Assembly: GCA_002422425.1 (NCBI GenBank)
Contig: DIVG01000041.1
Coordinates: 108,627 to 122,514 of the forward strand
Source of the DNA: Akkermansiaceae bacterium UBA6138
GTDB lineage: Bacteria; Verrucomicrobiota; Verrucomicrobiia; Verrucomicrobiales; DEV007
Direction: 5' to 3'
DNA: 13,888 nt
Made by a program: the position numbers and the translations under genes. Positions 6,406 through 13,834 of the stretch are shown in pieces. Below the pieces are notes generated by a model that searched no databases, was not told where the DNA came from, and saw nothing but the letters and a program-made list of their open reading frames with translations. Positions within the stretch are counted from its first letter, which is position 1; each line of letters opens with the position of its first letter.

Positions 6406-8217
6406 TCAGATCCCCGCGTGAAGCCGGAGAATGCGCCGGAGTTCCTCGATCGCACGGGGGTGCTTATAGGAGCCGTGATCAGTCGGAACGATCAGCTCGG
6501 ACGCCGCACCCTCTTGGCGTGCGCTCCAGTATTCCACGACTCCATCCGAGCTGTTCGGAGTATCGTTCCGGCCCCGGTCGCCCATGACGCTGTGATAGAC
6601 GACTCCCTTTTTATAGGGGGAAAGATCCATCGCCGCGACCATGGGAGTTCCCGGCTGGAGAGACTCCCGGCTCGTGTATTTTCGGTCTATCGGAATCTTA
6701 AAATGCTCGTTAACCCCCGGATCGATTAATATCGCATTAAACCGGACGATCTCGGTAGGCAACTTCGCGAGTTTTGCGATGGTTCCAGCGATATCCTTCG
6801 TGGCCATGTGAGCCCCGCGGTGAGGAGCGGAAAAATAGACCGCCCGCCGCACCGCCGGGTCAGGGTCAAAATAGACCAAGCGGCGCATCTCTTCGCGCTT
6901 CGCATCTTCTATCGGAATTTCATCAATCGGCGTGTCGCTGAACTGTCTCCAGAGATTATCCCCGATATCAGCGACGAGGGTATGAGTCAGCATACCCCCC
7001 ATGCTGTGACCGGCCACGACCATATTGCGGGAGAGCGGGTCTTCACCCCGGGGATCGTATTTGGCCCGCAGGGCAGCCAGTTCGTTCCGCAGCAGAGCGG
7101 CGGATTCGACCAGAGGATAACTGCTGGGATAAGTAAAAACCATGAACTGGTAGCGTTTCGAAATCTCCGGGTCTGATATCATCTCGGGAATAATGTCGCG
7201 CCAGATCATCGGAACGGAGATAAGCCCGTGGATCAAAAGCACGGGGATGCGATCCGGATCATACGGCTCCGTGAGATACACGCCCGACTGCGCGATCCGC
7301 TCATCAGCCTTAAAGAAGCCCTCAAGCCCGGAAAGAGCTTCGTTGCGCCCTTTGAGAATCATCGCCATCGGCGCTGAATAATCCGCCGCAAGCGAAAGGC
7401 GACGCGACCCGACCGGAATCGTTTCCTCGACCATGGGATTCCGCATTGAAAAAATGACGTGGGTGCCGCCCGAAGACTTCGTGACGGTGTCCATCGTGAC
7501 CGTGACAGGGGCGTAGAGGCCTCGGGGAGGATAAAACTCCATTTCATCGGCTCTTTCAGGCCTGTGTTCCCGAATGCCCACGATGGGAGCCCCGTAACCG
7601 TCGCGGACTTTTCGCACCATTCCCTCCTCTTGAACCGCCTTCGCGGCGACAAAACGATCAAAATAACCCCGGGAGTAGGTCGATGCGGAGGACAGTTCGA
7701 TCTGGAGATCTCCGGATCCGCTCTTAAGATGATACGGTCCCGGTTCAAGCCGACGGGGGTCTCTCACCCACAGCTCGGCAAAGCGGGCGAGAGCCGCATT
7801 ATGAACCTCGATTAGCGCTTTTTCCGCGTCGGAACCACGCCTCTCGGTTGCCGAGGCGAGAAGGACATGGGCATCGACCGCCGCCTGCAGATAATTCCCC
7901 GCCGCATCATGATGACGACCGCGGGCCTCGTGCCGTCTTGCCCCTTCAAGAAGGGCGGTGCTACTGCGGCCGAATTCGGACAGCACGGCGAGAGGCGCCC
8001 CCGCCAGGGTGCTGAGAACCCGCGCGGACTCGAGTCCCGACTTACTGACAAGACCCGGATTCGTTTTGACCTTGACCGTGGAGCAGGCGGTTAGGAATAG
8101 GAAAAAGATCAAGCTGATAAATGCCGTCGCCCGGCGACTCCGTTGAGGCCTCGAAGGAAGGTCGCTGCACTGGGTTTCTGCTGTTTGTTTCATTTGTTTG
8201 TGTTCAAAGTCTATCAT
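6406..8217 (-). CDS. Lipoprotein alpha/beta-hydrolase (lipase/esterase-like)
   Basis: Predicted membrane-anchored serine hydrolase facing the periplasm or cell surface. A basic N-terminus (SRPQRSRRA) precedes a hydrophobic stretch and the lipobox LTAC with acylation at C45, so it should be lipid-modified. Residues 60-150 are helical with a TPR-like look (HHDAAGNYLQAAVDAH). Residues 165-315 are a beta-rich region I do not recognise. The hydrolase fold covers about 324-600: oxyanion-side IHGLISVPMIWRD (329-341), nucleophile elbow GHSMGG with S405, a probable acid D558 (SSDGVVEYW) and catalytic H581 (PTDHGSYKHP). Substrate is unknown; relatives are annotated as lipases or PGAP1-like. An alternative ATG at 8193 gives a shorter n-region and is also plausible. 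It is in line with the downstream DUF6807 gene. No Shine-Dalgarno at either start. Confidence 0.87.
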   Translation of the reverse strand: MIDFEHKQMKQTAETQCSDLPSRPQRSRRATAFISLIFFLFLTACSTVKVKTNPGLVSKSGLESARVLSTLAGAPLAVLSEFGRSSTALLEGARRHEARGRHHDAAGNYLQAAVDAHVLLASATERRGSDAEKALIEVHNAALARFAELWVRDPRRLEPGPYHLKSGSGDLQIELSSASTYSRGYFDRFVAAKAVQEEGMVRKVRDGYGAPIVGIREHRPERADEMEFYPPRGLYAPVTVTMDTVTKSSGGTHVIFSMRNPMVEETIPVGSRRLSLAADYSAPMAMILKGRNEALSGLEGFFKADERIAQSGVYLTEPYDPDRIPVLLIHGLISVPMIWRDIIPEMISDPEISKRYQFMVFTYPSSYPLVESAALLRNELAALRAKYDPRGEDPLSRNMVVAGHSMGGMLTHTLVADIGDNLWRQFSDTPIDEIPIEDAKREEMRRLVYFDPDPAVRRAVYFSAPHRGAHMATKDIAGTIAKLAKLPTEIVRFNAILIDPGVNEHFKIPIDRKYTSRESLQPGTPMVAAMDLSPYKKGVVYHSVMGDRGRNDTPNSSDGVVEYWSARQEGAASELIVPTDHGSYKHPRAIEELRRILRLHAGI

Positions 8218-8345
8218 TGCCGATACGGCGTCCCGCCCCCTTTCCGTAGCCTTGGCAGCTTTAGACTTTTGATTCTCTTACCGCAATCCCATTTTGCTGC
8301 TCAGCCGTTCGGAAATACCCTCTTCCATGTGAAACTCGCGCCGGG
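8218..8345 (-). other. 128-bp intergenic region upstream of the lipoprotein hydrolase
   Basis: No gene or terminator is seen. A short stem GCCG/CGGC (8219-8222 with 8226-8229) lies directly before the hydrolase start. On the minus strand TTGCGG followed about 16 bp later by CTAAAG is a weak promoter-like pair. The length of the gap suggests that the hydrolase gene has its own promoter. Confidence 0.3.
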
Positions 8346-9128
8346 CTAGAAGGCGATGCGCGTGCCGATGAAAACGCCTTTCATCGCGGCGTCATACTGA
8401 AAAGCTCCGCTACCATAGTCCGTATAGAGATAGCGGTATCCGACTTCCATCGTGATGCTCTCTGAGACCCGCGTTCCGATCGCTCCGTAGAGGTTCCAGG
8501 TCAACTCGGACCCGACGCCGAAGCCGCCAGCGTCACCGCGCGCCACCGCAAAGAACTTATTGCTCATCTCATAATGCCCTTGAAAGCCGATGCAGGGGTC
8601 AAGCCAGGACACCGAGGCTTCGACGAGGCTGCCAGGACCGTCGAAGAGCGATAACTCCGTAGCCATGGATGAATACCGGGCCCCCGCGAGAAGATCGATC
8701 CAGCCGCGATCATTTTGGTAAACCCGGTGCGCGAACGTTCCCTCGAGAAGGACCTGCTCGATCCCGACTGAGAAACTTGAGAGTAAAGGCCCGGGCGTTG
8801 AGCCACCAACCGAGGCGTCCACATACAAGCCTGAGAAGGAGAATCCCGTTTTCCCCTTGCGAACCTCAAAACCGCCTGTCGCGATCATATCAAGATTCCT
8901 GAGGATTTTATCAATCCCCGCATCGAAATCCGCCTCAATCCCCCTCACGGTCGTGGTCCCCTCAACCCCGGCGAGCCAGCCGGGAATGACGAAAGCAAAT
9001 TCATAGCCTGACGTCTCAGGCTGCGATTTCATAACCACGGCATCCGTCTCAAATCCGGCCCTCAGAGGTAAGACGGCAAGCGAGACGAAGGCCAAGAAGG
9101 CAGCATAGACTTTAAAAGGACGGAACAT
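8346..9128 (-). CDS. Putative outer-membrane beta-barrel protein
   Basis: Exported protein of 260 aa that I do not recognise by name. A signal peptide (MFRPFKVYAAFLAFVSLAVL, cleavage near PLRA at 21-24) is followed by alternating amphipathic strands typical of small outer-membrane barrels: FSFSGLYVDAS, VLLEGTFAHRVY, IDLLAGARYSS, ITMEVGYRYLYTDY, and the final strand MKGVFIGTRIAF ending in Phe, the usual BAM recognition signal. An early acidic segment (ADFDAGIDKILRNLDMIATGGFEVRKG) is a pattern I recall in porin-like 'hypothetical' proteins, where a strand follows a DxxxxxxLxMxxxG-type stretch. It follows the DUF502-like gene by 72 bp on the same strand. A C7 tract in its mRNA leader lies 5-11 nt before the start codon where a Shine-Dalgarno would be. 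Confidence 0.72.
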   Translation of the reverse strand: MFRPFKVYAAFLAFVSLAVLPLRAGFETDAVVMKSQPETSGYEFAFVIPGWLAGVEGTTTVRGIEADFDAGIDKILRNLDMIATGGFEVRKGKTGFSFSGLYVDASVGGSTPGPLLSSFSVGIEQVLLEGTFAHRVYQNDRGWIDLLAGARYSSMATELSLFDGPGSLVEASVSWLDPCIGFQGHYEMSNKFFAVARGDAGGFGVGSELTWNLYGAIGTRVSESITMEVGYRYLYTDYGSGAFQYDAAMKGVFIGTRIAF

Positions 9129-9200
9129 GGGAAGGGGGGGCGGCTACCGATTTACTTTTCATCTATTTGCCGGGTTGACGCTTGATTTTTGAGTTAAGCT

Positions 9201-9872
9201 TCAAGTCCGAAGATTAGACGCCCTGGAACGTAAGGAGCGGGGAAGCGGTCCAGATAAATTCGACGAGTCCGACTTCAGGACTTGTTTGCAATCGTCAATC
9301 GCAACAAGCATGGAGAGGCCTTTCATTGCCACCGTCACCGGAATGTCGAGAGGGTGGACCTTTCCGAGAGACACGGTGAAACGGGAATTCGCGATCGGAG
9401 TCGCTGCCAAAGGGATGAAAACGGTGCCGCGGCCGTTGCCGTGGTCTTCGATTAGAAAGGCAGGCGCGAGGCACCCGTAGTCAAGCTCAACGAGGACAGG
9501 TTTAAACCCGGTGCGGGCGGCCCGAACGATGAACTGGCGGGCGATGCTTTCCATAAATCGACACCCGGGCAGATACCTAAAGACAACGTGACCGGAGAGA
9601 CCCGCGAGAAATCGGCCGAAACGCCCCCCCTGCAGTAGTCCGACCAGTTGAGAGGCGAGCAGGCAGCCAAGGGGAATGCCGACAAGACATCCGAGAAGGA
9701 CCCATACGCCCGCGATAAAGGACGAGGGGAGCCACCCTTCGGAGATTTGAGGCGAAAGCGAATTCACAAGAGTAGCGAGCTTCATGAGGGGGAATAGGGT
9801 AAACGAGACAGACACAACAAGGACGAGCCCGATCACGAGCGAGGCTTTCAGAAGCTTGAAGGAACGTTTCAA
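9201..9872 (-). CDS. DUF502-like two-helix membrane protein
   Basis: Inner-membrane protein of 223 aa. Two hydrophobic segments (about 10-30 and 50-80) are followed by a loop RYLPGCRFMESIARQF (99-114) and a soluble domain FKPVLVELDYGCLAPAFLIE (123-142) plus GTVFIPLAATPIANSRFTV (149-167). This order and the FxPVLVE...VFIPLxxTPxxxS pattern match the DUF502 family at low similarity; the family function is unknown. The start is TTG at 9872, forming a TTGA overlap with the stop codon of the upstream TPR gene, which suggests translational coupling; the upstream stop at 9885-9887 excludes a longer form. The C-terminal 25 residues are Ser/Arg-rich and unstructured. A C7 run at 9624-9630 encodes Gly-Gly. 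Family assignment is tentative; the membrane topology is clear. Confidence 0.68.
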   Translation of the reverse strand: MKRSFKLLKASLVIGLVLVVSVSFTLFPLMKLATLVNSLSPQISEGWLPSSFIAGVWVLLGCLVGIPLGCLLASQLVGLLQGGRFGRFLAGLSGHVVFRYLPGCRFMESIARQFIVRAARTGFKPVLVELDYGCLAPAFLIEDHGNGRGTVFIPLAATPIANSRFTVSLGKVHPLDIPVTVAMKGLSMLVAIDDCKQVLKSDSSNLSGPLPRSLRSRASNLRT

Positions 9873-11848
9873 CTTTTTGTAAAGCTAAGGCCGGACTCCC
9901 CATCCGGAGCTCCCACGAGGATAAATTCCATCCGGTTGTCGCCATCTAGACTCACGGCGGAGACCATTTGCATGTCATCAGTGGTGAGGACGAGAAGACC
10001 TCTCTCGTCGAGGCCATAAGTGCCGCGCATCACCGCCGTATTCTCGGCACCGCTACAACTCCAGGAAAAATCACCGTTTGCCTCCATCGTGAAAACGACC
10101 TTGCCCGCGTCACTTTCAACCGACCAACTCCCCACCAATTTTTCAACCGGCACCGGGTCGGGGCGCGCGGGAGGCTCGACCTCGCTAACCGCCCCGTCCG
10201 GCACCGAATCTCCCGTGAGAGCAGCAAGCTGCCGCGAAATCGTATCGGCGGGCTCGATTGCGGCAGCGGCGGCAAACTCACGACCGGCATCTGACATGTG
10301 ACCGCAAACAAGATAGTGATAGCCCAGGAGGAAATGCCCGTCAGCACGGTCGGCGGAAGCCTTCGTGTATGCCTCCAGTTTCGCGAGCTGGCCGGAATAA
10401 GCATCAGGCGCCCCATAGAATCCCTGCATCGTTTCCCAACTCCAACCGGGACCGGAAGCAAGGACAGGATTCAGCACCCCGGCCGCATCGCTGTATTTGC
10501 CGAGTGCAAAAAAGACAAGAGCCCGATACTCGTGAAGGGCGACATCACCCGGAGAGGCGGCTATTGCCTCATCAGCAGCGACCGATGCGGTGAGGTAATC
10601 TCCCGCCGCAAATGCGCTCCGGGAACGGGCGAGGGCATCCGTCGAAGTCACTTCAGCGGCGGCGGCAAGAGCTTCATCCCCGGGAGGGTTCGCCGCTGCC
10701 GCGACGGATATTGGCTGGGCATAGGTCACATAGGTATTCTGCACCACCGGAGCCGGGTAGGGATTTCGATACGACTGATACCCCATATCGTAGATGAGAT
10801 TGCCGAGACTCCAGACTCCGATTCCCCACATAAAGCCGGCGGCAAAATCATGGTCATCGTGGAACCACCAGTGGCGATGATAGTAGCCGCTGTTCCAGCC
10901 ATATCCCCAGTGGCCGTGGTGCCATCCGTGGTAGTTCGAAACCCCCCACCAGGGACGCGCCCCCCAGTAATTCGGACGACAGGCAAAGTTATTGTTCCGG
11001 CGGAAGCTGTTGTTTACTTTCACATTAATATCGTTCCCGCTGATGTTGATATTATTTCCCCACACGCTGTTGTTGCCACCCCAGCGATTGGCATCCCAAT
11101 CCCGTCGTTCGACCGGGCGGGTCTCCGGAAGTCTCAGCCCCCTGTTCCGACCATCGATATTGACATTAGCGACGTTGATACGGTCCCCACCGGCAATCTT
11201 TGCAGGACGATTGCCGCTCACGGTGTTGATCTTGCTGCGATCCGCGATACTCGGCCTATCCAGCCCGACGACACGCTCGGGAAGTTTTGATTCGCTATTT
11301 CCTCCGGAGAGACCGGGAAGCCCGGGCCGCTGGAAGCCTCCGTCCGTCACCCCCGGTCGGGACGGAAGGTTCGGACGACCCTGTTCGGGGCGCGTCGGAT
11401 AACTCACCATGCCCGGCAGGGTGGCGGGCCTGCTCTGCCCGGGCCGTTCGACCGAGGGGCGCCCGTCAGAAAGACGCTCTTGCCCGCCGGCGGTTACCCC
11501 CGGATTGGGGCGCTCGGGGAGGTTCGGCCTCACATTCGCCCCCTCGACTCCTCCCCCCGCGCTGAAAGTCGGCCGTCCATCCGGCTTTTGGACGGAGGGC
11601 CGCTCAATCCCCGGACGCGAACCAGACACCGAATCAGGTCTTGACGGTGCACTGACCCGCGGGCGCTCGACCGGTTTCGGATTCGGGCGCGACACCGGTC
11701 GCTGAACCTGAGATCCCGTCATAGGACTGCGCTTCGCTCCGGAGAGGGCAGCACGGTTCCCCCCTCCCCCTCCCAGACCGGCGGCACCGGCTTCAGATTC
11801 GATCAGGAGGAAACTCAAAAGGAATGTAAGCAGAAATGATTTTTTCAT
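9869..11848 (-). CDS. Exported Arg-Pro-rich, Asn/His/Trp-rich TPR protein (cell-surface candidate)
   Basis: A 659-aa modular exported protein. Signal peptide at 1-23 (KKSFLLTFLLSFLLIESEA). Residues 24-250 are low complexity, Pro/Gly/Ser/Arg-rich, with about 20 Arg-Pro dipeptides often as ERP or SRP. Residues 251-290 are Asn-rich (VWGNNINISGNDINVKVNN). Residues 294-334 are dense in Trp, His, Tyr and Gly. Residues 400-545 contain TPR-like helices (FAAGDYLTASVAADEAIAAS and LLGYHYLVCGHMSDAGREFA). The C-terminus 566-659 is a small beta domain beginning LVGSWSVESDAGKVVFTMEA. Proteins with this NN/W/H-rich centre are annotated as 'mu-protocadherin-like cell-surface' proteins in Planctomycetes, to my recollection. 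The ATG at 11848 is chosen because it starts the signal peptide; the ORF opens further to 11947, but that part is Cys-rich and overlaps the upstream gene. Function unknown. Confidence 0.8.
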   Translation of the reverse strand: MKKSFLLTFLLSFLLIESEAGAAGLGGGGGNRAALSGAKRSPMTGSQVQRPVSRPNPKPVERPRVSAPSRPDSVSGSRPGIERPSVQKPDGRPTFSAGGGVEGANVRPNLPERPNPGVTAGGQERLSDGRPSVERPGQSRPATLPGMVSYPTRPEQGRPNLPSRPGVTDGGFQRPGLPGLSGGNSESKLPERVVGLDRPSIADRSKINTVSGNRPAKIAGGDRINVANVNIDGRNRGLRLPETRPVERRDWDANRWGGNNSVWGNNINISGNDINVKVNNSFRRNNNFACRPNYWGARPWWGVSNYHGWHHGHWGYGWNSGYYHRHWWFHDDHDFAAGFMWGIGVWSLGNLIYDMGYQSYRNPYPAPVVQNTYVTYAQPISVAAAANPPGDEALAAAAEVTSTDALARSRSAFAAGDYLTASVAADEAIAASPGDVALHEYRALVFFALGKYSDAAGVLNPVLASGPGWSWETMQGFYGAPDAYSGQLAKLEAYTKASADRADGHFLLGYHYLVCGHMSDAGREFAAAAAIEPADTISRQLAALTGDSVPDGAVSEVEPPARPDPVPVEKLVGSWSVESDAGKVVFTMEANGDFSWSCSGAENTAVMRGTYGLDERGLLVLTTDDMQMVSAVSLDGDNRMEFILVGAPDGESGLSFTKS

Positions 11849-11870
11849 CGGGCAGCAACGATCTCGGAGT

Positions 11871-12788
11871 TCACTCAGCGTTAGGTTCAGGGGCCTGCCG
11901 CACGAGCCGCAGGAAGTTATCGGGCAGCGCTGTCCCATTAACGACACGGTGAGTCGCCACCCAGATCAGCGTGTTTTCCCCTTCACTACTGAGTGCCTGG
12001 CTGGCCGTAAGACGCTCACCCTCACCAGTGGTTCCGTCGGTGTGGATGATCCATCCGGTTTCCGTCGGGGTCCATACCCCCTCTGAGACCCCCCCCCTGT
12101 CGTCAAAGATCCACGAGACAATCGCTTTGCGGGCAGCGTCCCAACTGATACGAATCGTCCCTGTCTGCGGCTCGCCGTCGGCGGCGGTGGTAAGCATCTC
12201 ACCCGAGAGGAAGTTGCCGGAAACGTCCCAACCAAAGGCGAGGTCGAGACGAAGGCCCTCACTCATCGCTGTCCAATCACCTTTGATGACGTCAGCAAGA
12301 TCCTCAAGGTGCCCGGCATCATCAGTCACGTCATCAAGAGTGCGACTACTGGCAATCCGCCAAGCCGAATCACCGCTTTTCATCAGCACGGCCGTGTAAG
12401 CAGCAGAGCGCGGCGACGATCCTTTCCCCGGCGGGGTAAAATGGGCGACTCCATCCTCAATGGCGAGACCCGGACCAATGAGGCGGACCGAGGCCACCTC
12501 AAGAGCAAGCGAGGGGGCGTCTCCCCCGGCGAAATAATCGGTATAATACCCGACGATCTGCTCACGTCCGGAGATCAAGCTGCCACCATCGCGACCGCAG
12601 ATTTCTCCACTTTCCATGAAAAGAGAGGCGAGTGCGGCGGGGTCTTTCGCATTGAAGGCACTGACGAAGTCTGCGGCAGCCTGCTGCAAACCCGCGAGCG
12701 GGTCCGCATGAGTCTCCTCGGAACACAGGGGAGCGACGCACAGAAAAAATATCAGGGAAAGACTGGTTAGAGTTGTGCGCCGATTCAT
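11871..12788 (-). CDS. Exported NTF2-like (SgcJ/EcaC-type) protein with C-terminal beta domain
   Basis: Exported 305-aa protein. Signal peptide MNRRTTLTSLSLIFFLCVAP with cleavage near ETHA (25-28). Residues 31-155 resemble the SnoaL/NTF2 fold of the SgcJ/EcaC family: AAADFVSAFNAKDPAALASL (37-56), a G-D-rich turn, ISGREQIVGYYTDYF (72-86), and a final SAWRIASSR strand (141-149). Despite the family's 'oxidoreductase' label, no redox cofactor site is evident. Residues 165-298 form a second beta-rich domain (IRISWDAARKAIVSWIFDD, then GVSEGVWTPTETGWIIH) of unknown role. The start at 12788 directly begins the signal peptide; the longer frame to 12878 would overlap the HAD gene. It is 53 bp after the HAD gene and 22 bp before the TPR gene, so probably in one operon. 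A run of nine G on the coding strand encodes R231-V234. Confidence 0.82.
   Translation of the reverse strand: MNRRTTLTSLSLIFFLCVAPLCSEETHADPLAGLQQAAADFVSAFNAKDPAALASLFMESGEICGRDGGSLISGREQIVGYYTDYFAGGDAPSLALEVASVRLIGPGLAIEDGVAHFTPPGKGSSPRSAAYTAVLMKSGDSAWRIASSRTLDDVTDDAGHLEDLADVIKGDWTAMSEGLRLDLAFGWDVSGNFLSGEMLTTAADGEPQTGTIRISWDAARKAIVSWIFDDRGGVSEGVWTPTETGWIIHTDGTTGEGERLTASQALSSEGENTLIWVATHRVVNGTALPDNFLRLVRQAPEPNAE
12089..12097 (-). repeat. G9 homopolymer tract inside the NTF2-like gene
   Basis: Nine consecutive C on the plus strand (nine G in the coding sense) within codons for Arg-Gly-Gly-Val at residues 231-234. It is the longest homopolymer I find in the window. Tracts of this length are prone to slipped-strand errors, which would shift the frame and remove the last quarter of the protein. 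Confidence 0.85.
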
Positions 12789-12841
12789 TCTGGGATTCAA
12801 GTTTGCGAGAGAAGAAAGAGAGGTCCGGGGAAACTCGAGGC

Positions 12842-13825
12842 TTAGTGTTGCGGGGCGGGAGGATAAATCGTCTTCCAATCATTCAACATGCTTGCAATGA
12901 CCCAGCCGCGCGCCGGAGCCTCATCAAGCCCTCTCGCGAGCCGACCGACCTGACTTGAGCGGTCGTAGGCGAACTCGCGCTCCGCATCATCGTGATGAAT
13001 GAGCATTCCGAGGCGAACGCCCGGGCCGCTCGTCGTCCACTCGAGCATCTCAAAATCTCCATCGGAATTCCCAGCCGCAAAAAGAGGACGACGACCAAGG
13101 TGACGCTCGATACCAACCGGCTTACCGGCCTTGTCGTCGATGAAGTGCAGATGGGGCAACTTGACCATGACTGGCTTGCCGTCGCGCTGTTCGTAGGCCA
13201 GCTCGAGACTCGAACCAACGATCTGCTCAGGCGGTATTCCGTAAACTCGCTCCGCCCAGGGACGTATAAAGTCGATCCCACCTCCGGAAACGATATAAGT
13301 CTTGAACTGTTTGGACCGCAGAAATTCAAGGAGTTCCAGCATCGGTTGGTAAACCATTGAAGTATAGGCCATACCAGTGGTCGGGTGCCTTGCTGTTGCC
13401 AGCCACTCATTCACCGAGGCGGCAAACGCTTCACTACTGAGCCCCCCATGGGTGGCGCCGACCATCGCGAGGAGAGATTTTTCCCCTCCAGCGAGTGCGG
13501 CTTTCAGATCACCTCTGAGCACGGAGGCGAAGGGCTCCTGCTTCTCCCACTCGGGAAACCCGGAAGCGAGTGCCCTGACACGATCAAACGTATAAAGAGC
13601 CTGAAAGTAGACCGGCTGCTCGGCCCACAGGCAACCGTCATTATCGAAGACAGCGATACGCTCGGCAGGGGGGACGTAATCCGAGGAGTCTGATGCCGTG
13701 ACTTTTTCCACGAAAGCGGTGATCGCCTCTTTCGTTGAATTGTCGTGCCAGGCGGGCAACGGATCACCCGCTCGCAGGGAACCCGCGAGCAAGGTGATCA
13801 GCAGCACCGGGAAGCATGTCTTCAT
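12842..13825 (-). CDS. Exported HAD-superfamily phosphatase
   Basis: Predicted periplasmic phosphatase of 327 aa. A signal peptide (MKTCFPVLLITLLAGSLRAG) precedes a complete HAD catalytic set: motif I FDNDGCLW (60-67) with nucleophile D61 and acid/base D63, motif II VSGGG with S180, motif III DDKAGKP (230-236) with a lysine at 232 or 235, and motif IV AGNSDGDFEML (251-261) with D255/D257. The 70-160 insert is helical, as in a C1 cap. Motif I has Cys where the family usually has Thr. The final NDWKTIYP is a family-typical end. Substrate unknown; a phosphomonoester is likely. It is the first visible gene of the minus-strand envelope operon. A 13-bp tandem repeat begins 9 bp upstream of the ATG, occupying the place of a ribosome binding site. 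Confidence 0.87.
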   Translation of the reverse strand: MKTCFPVLLITLLAGSLRAGDPLPAWHDNSTKEAITAFVEKVTASDSSDYVPPAERIAVFDNDGCLWAEQPVYFQALYTFDRVRALASGFPEWEKQEPFASVLRGDLKAALAGGEKSLLAMVGATHGGLSSEAFAASVNEWLATARHPTTGMAYTSMVYQPMLELLEFLRSKQFKTYIVSGGGIDFIRPWAERVYGIPPEQIVGSSLELAYEQRDGKPVMVKLPHLHFIDDKAGKPVGIERHLGRRPLFAAGNSDGDFEMLEWTTSGPGVRLGMLIHHDDAEREFAYDRSSQVGRLARGLDEAPARGWVIASMLNDWKTIYPPAPQH

Positions 13826-13834
13826 CAGGTATTT

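Noticed and set aside
5513..6421. A 302-codon plus-strand frame opposite the DUF6807 gene
   Set aside because: The minus-strand protein has clear family motifs and a signal peptide; the plus-strand product has none.
10298..11290. A 330-codon plus-strand frame opposite the TPR protein gene
   Set aside because: Its translation is a by-product of the low-complexity codons on the other strand and matches nothing I recognise.
11849..11947. N-terminal extension of the TPR protein with a Cys-rich, zinc-ribbon-like segment
   Set aside because: It would precede a good signal peptide and overlap the end of the NTF2-like gene; the downstream ATG at 11848 is far more likely.
12789..12878. N-terminal extension of the NTF2-like protein
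   Set aside because: It would overlap the HAD gene by 37 bp and place 30 residues before the signal peptide.
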